Source: Fimbriiglobus sp. (GTDB taxonomy: Bacteria; Planctomycetota; Planctomycetia; Gemmatales; Gemmataceae). Taken from it: a stretch of 6,058 nucleotides of DNA. The notes beneath the pieces are model-generated. The model ran no database searches, was not told the origin of the DNA, and worked only from the letters and a program-made list of their open reading frames with translations. Position numbers and translations under genes: made by a program. The DNA lies in NCBI GenBank assembly GCA_025352585.1, contig JANXTD010000921.1, positions 1 through 6,058 of the forward strand. The letters are read 5' to 3'. Shown piece after piece: positions 1 to 4,851 of the stretch (positions are counted from its first letter, which is position 1; every line of letters begins with the position of its first letter).

Positions 1-336
1 GGGCGGGGTGGCCCCGAGGGTCGGGTGGGCCGGGAACCTCGCCCGCAATGCGAGGCTGGCGAGGACCGCGCCGACGCACTGGGCGAGGGTATAGGGCACG
101 ACCCGGTGCCACCCGAAGCGGCGGGCGGCGCAAAAGCCGAGCGTGACGGCGGGGTTCAGGTGGCAGCCGGACACGTCGCCGAGGGCGTAGATCATCGCCA
201 GCACGACGAGGCCGAAGGTGAGGGCCACCCCGACGTGGGTCACGACCCCGCCGTGGGTGTCGTTGACGACGACCGCGCCGGTCCCGGCGAACACCAGACA
301 GAAGCTGCCGAACGCCTCGGCGACGAGTTTACGCAT
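1..336 (-). CDS. Aquaporin / MIP-family channel, N-terminal part (cut by left edge)
   Basis: The 112 visible residues are the first half of a major intrinsic protein, a passive membrane channel for water or small neutral solutes. Residues 4-26 (EAFGSFCLVFAGTGAVVV) form helix 1 and residues about 34-52 form helix 2. The SGCHLNPAVT motif at 56-65 carries the first NPA half-helix (N61-P62-A63), and helix 3 follows at about 79-98. The usual length is about 220-250 residues, so the second half with the second NPA box lies off the window. The ATG at 334-336 overlaps the end of the upstream ArsR-family gene by 8 bases, which suggests one transcript and translational coupling. MIP channels next to arsR are known from ars loci (aqpS), where they conduct arsenite; that role here is inference. 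A general water or glycerol channel remains possible because the selectivity-filter residues of the second half are not visible. Confidence 0.9.
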   Translation of the reverse strand, partial: MRKLVAEAFGSFCLVFAGTGAVVVNDTHGGVVTHVGVALTFGLVVLAMIYALGDVSGCHLNPAVTLGFCAARRFGWHRVVPYTLAQCVGAVLASLALRARFPAHPTLGATPP

Positions 337-748
337 CTGTCCCGTCCCCGCAGCACTGAGCAGCCCGGTCGGTTAGCCGGGTGCGGTCGCCGGCCCCCTC
401 CATCAGGCACCAGCCCTGGTCGAGCAGGCCGGACACGCAGCGGTCCACCAGCCGGTAGTGGACGCTGTTCCCATCGCGGCGGGACGCCAGGACGCCCAGG
501 TCGGACAGCCGCTGGAGCTGGTTCGAGACGGCCTGGGGCTTCATGCCGAGCGAGGCCGCGAGGTCGGTGACGCACAACTCGTCGGCGCGGACGAGGGCGT
601 GCAGGAGCCGCAGCCGCGTGTCGTTGGCCAGCACCTTGAACACCGCCGCCAAGCCCCCGGCCTGGATCGGCGACATCAGCGCACGCTGATTCAGCGGCGG
701 CGGCTGTTCACAGCAATCGGTCGCCGGACGCGGTTTCGACTTGCCCAT
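329..748 (-). CDS. ArsR/SmtB-family metal-sensing transcriptional repressor
   Basis: This is a 139-residue winged-helix repressor of the ArsR/SmtB family, which leaves DNA when it binds a thiophilic metal or metalloid. The dimerisation/core helix segment VFKVLANDTRLRLLHAL lies at about 36-52. It is followed by ELCVTDLAASLG (57-68), the recognition helix MKPQAVSNQLQRLSDLG (69-85) and the wing ASRRDGNSVHYRL (88-100). Cysteines are C12-C13, C59 in the ELC motif, C104, C114 and C132-C133. The classic E. coli ArsR CxCxxC site is absent. A vicinal CC near the N-terminus plus one cysteine near the core recalls the As(III) site described for Corynebacterium glutamicum ArsR, but Cd/Pb/Zn sensing is not excluded. 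The ATG at 748 is preferred because GGAGG stands 9 bases upstream; a TTG at 766 lies upstream of that site. The stop overlaps the following MIP gene, and a dyad at 765-786 suggests autoregulation. Confidence 0.92.
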   Translation of the reverse strand: MGKSKPRPATDCCEQPPPLNQRALMSPIQAGGLAAVFKVLANDTRLRLLHALVRADELCVTDLAASLGMKPQAVSNQLQRLSDLGVLASRRDGNSVHYRLVDRCVSGLLDQGWCLMEGAGDRTRLTDRAAQCCGDGTDA

Positions 749-757
749 CGGTAATGT

Positions 758-762
758 CCTCC
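758..762 (-). promoter_or_regulatory. Ribosome binding site of the ArsR-family gene
   Basis: GGAGG on the minus strand, 9 bases before the ATG at 748. It selects that ATG over the TTG at 766, which lies upstream of the site and would have no equivalent signal placed between it and the operator. Confidence 0.75.
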
Positions 763-764
763 AC

Positions 765-786
765 AATTACACTACTCAGTGTAGTT
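765..786. promoter_or_regulatory. Candidate ArsR-type operator (inverted repeat)
   Basis: The arms AATTACACT (765-773) and AGTGTAGTT (778-786) are complementary at 8 of 9 positions around a 4-base spacer. The inner 6 bp (TACACT/AGTGTA) are perfect. The dyad sits just upstream of the ribosome binding site of the ArsR-family gene, where repressors of this family normally bind to block their own promoter. The minus-strand text across the dyad also contains TGTAAT, a -10-like hexamer, but it lies so near the ribosome binding site that I do not assign a promoter. No -35 box at a standard distance is convincing. Confidence 0.6.
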
Positions 787-815
787 CGCGCCGGCAAGGG
801 CAAGGTGGCGTCGAG

Positions 816-877
816 GATGCCTCCGGCATCTGGTTGTGACCGCGTGGTGGCGACTCGCGGCTATGAAACACAACCAG
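816..877. repeat. Cluster of adjacent and nested inverted repeats (potential hairpins)
   Basis: The first hairpin is GATGCC (816-821) with GGCATC (825-830) and a 3-base loop. It directly abuts, sharing base 830, a second one: CTGGTTGTG (830-838) with CACAACCAG (869-877), a perfect 9-bp pairing. Inside the second, CCGCG (840-844) pairs with CGCGG (856-860) around an 11-base loop, leaving a one-base bulge on the left and an 8-base bulge (861-868) on the right. The stems are seen directly. Whether they act as RNA or DNA structure, and on which strand, is unknown. They sit 30-100 bases behind the ArsR-family operator. Confidence 0.5.
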
Positions 878-1007
878 CATCACGGCGACCTGCGAGACGG
901 CGGCTGGGCGGTGTGCGGGGAGTCCAACGTTTTCAGTGATGGGTTCCGGCATAGGCACCGAAACATCTCGAACGACAGGGCACAAGTTCGGCCCGTGCGG
1001 GGGTATT

Positions 1008-1026
1008 TTCACCGCTTCCCGGTGAA
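1008..1026. repeat. Perfect 7-bp inverted repeat, 5-base loop
   Basis: TTCACCG (1008-1014) pairs with CGGTGAA (1020-1026) around CTTCC. There is no T-run on either side in a position expected of an intrinsic terminator. It could be an operator half-site pair or a leader hairpin upstream of the TolC-type genes. Confidence 0.4.
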
Positions 1027-1105
1027 TGAATGCTCTCGATAGCCCGCACAGACGATACCAAGCCGATGATTCCCCGATTCGATTCAACCCCGCCGCTGCG
1101 TCAGC

Positions 1106-1125
1106 CCGATCAAACGTGTGATCGG
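1106..1125. promoter_or_regulatory. Candidate operator upstream of the tandem TolC-type genes (inverted repeat)
   Basis: CCGATCA (1106-1112) and TGATCGG (1119-1125) form a perfect 7-bp dyad around the 6-base spacer AACGTG. The centre lies about 86 bases before the TTG start of the first outer membrane efflux gene, a normal place for a repressor or activator site. No -35/-10 pair is convincing nearby, and the cognate regulator is not identifiable. A GTG inside the repeat (1118) opens the reading frame but is unlikely to be the true start. Confidence 0.4.
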
Positions 1126-1190
1126 CCAGAACCCTTTCGTGCTGCGGGTGGTCCGAGTTTGGGCCGTCTCCTCGGATCGGTCGTTACGAC

Positions 1191-1195
1191 AGGAG
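1191..1195 (+). promoter_or_regulatory. Ribosome binding site fixing a TTG start
   Basis: AGGAG is followed by 6 bases and then TTG at 1202. The reading frame is open back to a GTG at 1118, but this site and the signal peptide that begins right after the TTG point to 1202 as the true start. Confidence 0.75.
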
Positions 1196-1201
1196 TTCGC
1201 C

Positions 1202-2830
1202 TTGACCCAACGCACACTGACCCGCACGGGGATCGCCTTGGCGTTCGGGTCGTTCTTCGCGACGACCGCGCTGGCCCAGCCGCCGGCGGGACTGCCCGCA
1301 CCCAACAAAGGCACATCCGCCGCACCCAATTCGGACGCGCCGTTACCCCCCGGCACGATCCTCCAAGGGGACGAGACGCCCATCGACCTCGCCTCGGCGC
1401 TCCGGCTGGCCGGTGCCCAGAACCCGGACCTGATGCTCGCGCGGGAGCGGGTGACGGAGGCAGTCGCGCTGCGGCAACTGGCCGCCGCCCAACTGCTGCC
1501 CAACCTCAACGCGGGGTTCAATTACAACCTGCACCGCGGGGCGTTGCAACAGTCCAACGGCAACGTCTTGACGGTGAACCGGGACGCCCTGAACGTCGGC
1601 CTCGGGGCGGGCGCGGTGGGGGCCGGGACGGTCAACATTCCGGGCCTCAACTACAACCTGAACGTCGGCGAGGCGTGGTTCGGTGCCCTCCAGGTCCGCC
1701 AGCTTGTGGCCGGGCGTGCGGCGGCGGCGAAGGCCGTCGAGAACGACACCCTGCTCCGCGTCTGCCTCGCGTACACCGACCTGCTCCGGGCCGGCGGGCG
1801 GCGGGCGGTCGCGGCCCAGAACCGGGACGAGGCCGCCGAGATCGCGCGGCTGACCGCCGCGTATGCGAAGGCGGGCCAGGGGCGGCAGGCGGACGCCGAC
1901 CGGGCCGCGGTCGAACTCCGCCGCCGCGACGTGGAGACGACCCAGGCGGAAGCCGACACCCTCGCCGGGTCCGCCCGCCTGTGCCAACTGCTCAACCTCG
2001 ACCCGTCCACCCGGCTCAAGCCCATCGACGGGTGGGTCGTGCCCGCCCCCCTGGTGCCGGACCCAGTGCCCCTGTCCGAGTTGGTGGCCATCGCCCTGAT
2101 GCAGCGGCCCGAACTGGCCGCGAGGCGGGCCGAGATTCGGGGGTCGATCTACGCCCTTTCCAGCGCCAAAATCCTGCCGTTCTCGCCGAACGTGATACTG
2201 GGCTTCAGCAGCGATGCGTTCGGCGGCGGCAGCAACCTGATTAGCTCGCCGCAAGGGTTCGTTGGCGGCGACGGGCGGCTTCAGCAAGGGCCGCGGTTCG
2301 GCAACTTCGACGGGCGGACCGACCTGGACGTGGTCGTGTTCTGGCAGTTCCGCAACCTCGGGGTGGGCAACATCGCCCTGGTTAACGCCGCCGAGAGCCG
2401 GGTGCGGCAGGGCCGGTTCCGGGAGTTGGAAACCCTCAACCGGGTGCGGGCGGAGGTGGCCGAGGCCCACGCCCGCGTGACCGCCCGGTTCGCCCAGATC
2501 GACTCCACCGAGAAGGCCGTCCGCAGCAGCGCGGACGCCTACCGCGAGGACTTGACCCGCATCAAGGGCGGCCAGGGCTTACCCCTGGAGGTGATCGACA
2601 GCCTGCGGCTGCTCGCCCGCTCGCGGTACGAGTACCTCGACACCATCGTGGACTACAACCGCGCCCAGTTCCAACTGTTCGTCGCCCTGGGCCGCCCGCC
2701 CGCGGACTCGCTCGCCCGCCCGATCCCCGCCGACCTCGTCCCCAACCCCGCCGCCCTTCCGGTCGGCCCGCGGGTGCGAACCCCGGATCGACTGCCGCTG
2801 CCGCGTCCCCTGACTGACCCCGGCAAGTGA
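1202..2830 (+). CDS. TolC-type outer membrane efflux protein, first of a tandem pair
   Basis: This is a 542-residue outer membrane factor (OEP/TolC family), the exit duct of a tripartite exporter. With the TTG start it begins with a basic n-region (TQRTLTRT) and a hydrophobic stretch ending ATTALA|QPP, a signal peptidase I site after residue 25. The first outer-membrane-efflux repeat spans about 60-266 (ALRLAGAQNP, FNYNLHRG at 106-113, LLNLDPSTRL). The second spans about 289-499 (RPELAARRAEI, GRTDLDV, NLGVGN at 385-390, LPLEVIDS). Long Ala/Arg/Glu-rich stretches fit the helical barrel. A proline-rich tail of about 43 residues ends the protein. It is clearly paralogous to the next gene, which starts 26 bases downstream, so both are probably co-transcribed. 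Unlike its neighbour it has about 15 extra residues after AFGGGSN. The substrate is not evident; the RND permease on the opposite strand is the natural partner candidate. Confidence 0.92.
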   Translation: MTQRTLTRTGIALAFGSFFATTALAQPPAGLPAPNKGTSAAPNSDAPLPPGTILQGDETPIDLASALRLAGAQNPDLMLARERVTEAVALRQLAAAQLLPNLNAGFNYNLHRGALQQSNGNVLTVNRDALNVGLGAGAVGAGTVNIPGLNYNLNVGEAWFGALQVRQLVAGRAAAAKAVENDTLLRVCLAYTDLLRAGGRRAVAAQNRDEAAEIARLTAAYAKAGQGRQADADRAAVELRRRDVETTQAEADTLAGSARLCQLLNLDPSTRLKPIDGWVVPAPLVPDPVPLSELVAIALMQRPELAARRAEIRGSIYALSSAKILPFSPNVILGFSSDAFGGGSNLISSPQGFVGGDGRLQQGPRFGNFDGRTDLDVVVFWQFRNLGVGNIALVNAAESRVRQGRFRELETLNRVRAEVAEAHARVTARFAQIDSTEKAVRSSADAYREDLTRIKGGQGLPLEVIDSLRLLARSRYEYLDTIVDYNRAQFQLFVALGRPPADSLARPIPADLVPNPAALPVGPRVRTPDRLPLPRPLTDPGK

Positions 2831-2846
2831 ACCGCGAGCCACAACC

Positions 2847-2850
2847 GGAG
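2847..2850 (+). promoter_or_regulatory. Ribosome binding site of the second TolC-type gene
   Basis: GGAG stands 6 bases before the ATG at 2857. It chooses that ATG over an in-frame GTG at 2827, which overlaps the previous stop codon and would put ten extra residues before the lipoprotein signal. Confidence 0.7.
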
Positions 2851-2856
2851 TCAGTC

Positions 2857-4467
2857 ATGATCGAATTACTGAAGACTACCCGCCGAAGAAGAGGATTCGT
2901 CCGGTCGGCTTGGACGCTGGGGGCCGTCGGCGTTCTCGGCGTGGCCGGGTGCCGGACGGTTGACGAGCGGGCGCAACCCGTGCCCGGTTCGCCGCCCCCC
3001 GTCAGCGTCTACCCCGAGCGTTCTCCGGCGGTCGTGAACCCGCCGCGGGCCGGCGAGGAGGTACGACCGGCATCCCACCGACAGCCGGCTGCGGGAACCG
3101 ACGCCGACCGGCGACCGGCGGAGTATGCGCTCGATCTCGGGGTCGCACTGCGGCTCGCGGGGGTCGAAAACCCGACGATCAACCTCGCCCGCGAGTCGAT
3201 CCGGGAGGCCCAGGCCGAGCAGAAGGCGGCCCAAGCCCTGCTGCTCCCGACCGTCAACGTCGGCGGGAACTTCAACTTGCACCGCGGCAACCTACAATCC
3301 GGGAACGGGTCGATCCTGGACGTGAACCGCCAGAGCTTGTACCTCGGGGCGGGGTCACAGGCGGTGGGGAGTGGGACCGTCGCCTTCCCCGGCGTGCGGC
3401 TGTTCGCCCACCTGGGCGACGCGGCCTACGAGCCGCTCGCGGCCCGCCAGCGGGTGGTCGCCCGCCGGGCCGACGCCGACGCCGTGCGGAACGACACGCT
3501 GCTCGACGTGGCGACGGCCTACCTGGAACTCGTCGGGGCCGAGGAGCGTGTGCGACTGCTCACGCAGGGCGAGGCCGACCTGGCCGAGGTAGTCCGCCTC
3601 ACGGCAACCTACGCCAGGGCCGGCCAGGGCCGGTCCGCCGACGCGCACCGGGCCGCCGCGAACGCCCAACTGCTCGCCAGGGAGACGCAGGTCGCGGGGG
3701 AGGACCTCGCCGTCGCCGCGGCCCGGCTCGGGCGGCTGCTCAGCCTCGACCCGACGGCCCGGCTGCGGACCCCCGGCGGGGCGGTGCCCGCGATCCGATT
3801 GGTCCCCGCCGAAGCCGAGGTCCCGTCCCTGATCGCGACGGCCCTCCGGAACCGACCGGAAGTGTTCACGCGGTCGGCGGAGGTCGGCCTCGCCCAGGTC
3901 CGCCGCCGGCAGGAGTCGGTCCGCCCGCTGCTGCCGGTCGTATCGGTCGGGTTCAGCGGCGGGGCGTTCGGCGGCGGTAGCAACCGTGTCGCGTCCGACT
4001 TCGGCCCGCTGACCGGTCGAACGGACTTCGACGTGTTGGCCGCGTGGAACGTCGAGAACCTGGGGTTCGGCAACCGGGCCAGGGTGCGGCGGGCCGACTC
4101 CGCGGTCGCCCAGGCGGTCCTCGCGTTCGACGCCACGGCGGCGGCAGTTCGCCGCGAGGTGGCCGAGTCGCACGCGCAAGTGCAGGCCGAGGCGAGGCAG
4201 GTCGAGACCACGACCGCGGCCCTGGCGGTCGCCGAGGACGGCTTCCGGCTGGAGTCCGAGCGGGTCAAGCAGGCCCAGGGGCGGCCCCTCGAAGTGCTGG
4301 ACAGCTTCCGCCAACTCCTCGACGCCCGCCTCGGACTGCTGCGGGCGGTCGTGGCGTTCGACATCGCCCAATTCCGCCTCTTCGCCGCCGTCGGGAGTAC
4401 CCCGTGCGTGCCCGCCGAAGCCCCCGGACCGGGCGGTTCAGTCGCCCCGCCGCCCGGCACACCGTGA
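2857..4467 (+). CDS. TolC-type outer membrane efflux lipoprotein, second of a tandem pair
   Basis: This is a 536-residue outer membrane factor. The N-terminus has a basic n-region (R9-R12), a hydrophobic core and a lipobox ending V29-A30-G31-C32, so it is predicted to be cleaved by signal peptidase II and lipidated at C32, as in NodT/OprM-type factors. RRGFVR (11-16) resembles a twin-arginine motif, though without the usual S/T in front. A proline-rich linker (about 33-88) precedes the first efflux repeat (about 95-300; ALRLAGVENP, FNLHRG, LLSLDPTARL). The second repeat follows (about 325-515; RPEVFTRSAEV, AFGGGSN at 370-376, GRTDFDV, NLGFGN, RPLEVLDSFRQLLDARL). The same landmark motifs occur in the upstream gene in the same order, so the two arose by duplication. 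The tail is Pro/Gly-rich. The stop lies 3 bases from the stop of a convergent gene. Its role is inferred as the exit duct of an RND or similar pump. Confidence 0.93.
   Translation: MIELLKTTRRRRGFVRSAWTLGAVGVLGVAGCRTVDERAQPVPGSPPPVSVYPERSPAVVNPPRAGEEVRPASHRQPAAGTDADRRPAEYALDLGVALRLAGVENPTINLARESIREAQAEQKAAQALLLPTVNVGGNFNLHRGNLQSGNGSILDVNRQSLYLGAGSQAVGSGTVAFPGVRLFAHLGDAAYEPLAARQRVVARRADADAVRNDTLLDVATAYLELVGAEERVRLLTQGEADLAEVVRLTATYARAGQGRSADAHRAAANAQLLARETQVAGEDLAVAAARLGRLLSLDPTARLRTPGGAVPAIRLVPAEAEVPSLIATALRNRPEVFTRSAEVGLAQVRRRQESVRPLLPVVSVGFSGGAFGGGSNRVASDFGPLTGRTDFDVLAAWNVENLGFGNRARVRRADSAVAQAVLAFDATAAAVRREVAESHAQVQAEARQVETTTAALAVAEDGFRLESERVKQAQGRPLEVLDSFRQLLDARLGLLRAVVAFDIAQFRLFAAVGSTPCVPAEAPGPGGSVAPPPGTP
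4429..4457. terminator. GC-rich hairpin at a convergent gene junction (weak terminator candidate)
   Basis: CCGGGCGG (4429-4436) pairs perfectly with CCGCCCGG (4450-4457) around a 13-base loop. It lies inside the last codons of the second TolC-type gene, just before the 3-base convergent gap. No T-run follows on either strand, so it is not a standard intrinsic terminator, and GC-rich coding sequence can make such stems by chance. Confidence 0.25.
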
Positions 4468-4470
4468 CGG

Positions 4471-4851
4471 CTACACGCTCACCAGGTACGCCGCCATCGC
4501 CAGCCCGATGGCGACGAGGACCCCGGCGACGAGCAGGCCGAGCGACAGGCGGGTCGGGCGGTACGGCTCGCCTCGGTCGATCCGGCGAATCACCGCTCGG
4601 TACTCGACGGCGGCCAGGACGTTCGTCACCACCCCGAGCAGCACAAGCGCCACGCCGAACCGCATCGACCACCCGCTCGGGGGCGCGGGGACCGCGTGCG
4701 GAACGGCTGCCGGGAGTTCGCGTAAGAACAAACCGAAGCGGGCGACGACGAACCCGAACCCCATCAGCCCCAGGCCGGTGCGGACCCAGGCCAAAAGGGT
4801 CCGCTCGGCGGCGAACCGGACCCGCGGGTCTTCAGGGACGAGATCAGCCAC
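4471..4851 (-). CDS. DUF202-family small integral membrane protein
   Basis: This 126-residue protein matches the DUF202 (YidH-like) signature near the N-terminus: residues 12-40 contain RFAAERTLLAWVRTGLGLMG. Three membrane segments are visible at about 20-43, 64-82 and 103-124, joined by a Pro-rich loop (about 48-62) and a basic loop with YRAVIRRIDRGEPYRPTR. The length is typical of the family. Bacterial DUF202 proteins have no settled function; the same fold forms the membrane part of the eukaryotic VTC polyphosphate complex. The start is a GTG at 4851 with GAGG 8 bases upstream, and it overlaps the stop of the RND permease gene by 8 bases, so translation is probably coupled. That arrangement suggests an accessory role with the pump, which is inference. 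Confidence 0.88.
   Translation of the reverse strand: MADLVPEDPRVRFAAERTLLAWVRTGLGLMGFGFVVARFGLFLRELPAAVPHAVPAPPSGWSMRFGVALVLLGVVTNVLAAVEYRAVIRRIDRGEPYRPTRLSLGLLVAGVLVAIGLAMAAYLVSV

Larger units (their letters stand above)
787..1190. other. Intergenic region between divergent units, with several inverted repeats
   Basis: I find no supportable gene in this 404-base gap between the ArsR-family unit (leftward) and the TolC-type unit (rightward). Short open frames exist on both strands, but none has a recognisable domain, a good ribosome binding site or codon usage like the neighbours. Composition is visibly less GC-extreme than in the genes. The gap contains perfect inverted repeats at 816-830, 830-877 (9-bp arms with a nested 5-bp stem), 1008-1026 and 1106-1125, described separately. 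Promoters for the rightward TolC-type genes must lie here, but no sigma-70-like pair is clear. Confidence 0.6.

Noticed and set aside
240..575. Minus-strand frame of 111 residues across the ArsR/aquaporin overlap
   Set aside because: Shadow in another frame of two genes with clear motifs; the real aquaporin frame starts at 336 and has the NPA motif.
766..774. TGTAAT as -10 box of the ArsR-family gene
   Set aside because: A transcript starting at the normal distance would begin within the ribosome binding site, and no -35 box at 16-18 bases is convincing.
836..1042. Plus-strand frame of 68 residues in the intergenic gap
   Set aside because: No recognisable features or start signal; composition unlike the neighbouring genes.
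776..1087. Minus-strand frame of 103 residues in the intergenic gap
   Set aside because: No ribosome binding site or domain, mixed composition, and it would run through the hairpins and up to the operator dyad.
1030..2244. Out-of-frame plus-strand reading frame of 404 residues overlapping the first TolC-type gene
   Set aside because: Arg/Gly/Pro-rich shadow with no domain; the overlapping frame has the signal peptide and clear efflux motifs.
1343..2470. Long antisense open frame (375 residues) opposite the first TolC-type gene
   Set aside because: It mirrors the codon pattern of the sense gene, is rich in Arg/Gly/Pro/Gln and shows no domain. Such frames are expected in very GC-rich genes.
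3355..4371. Long antisense open frame (338 residues) opposite the second TolC-type gene
   Set aside because: Same reason: low-complexity charged composition, no motif, no ribosome binding site, fully inside a confident gene.
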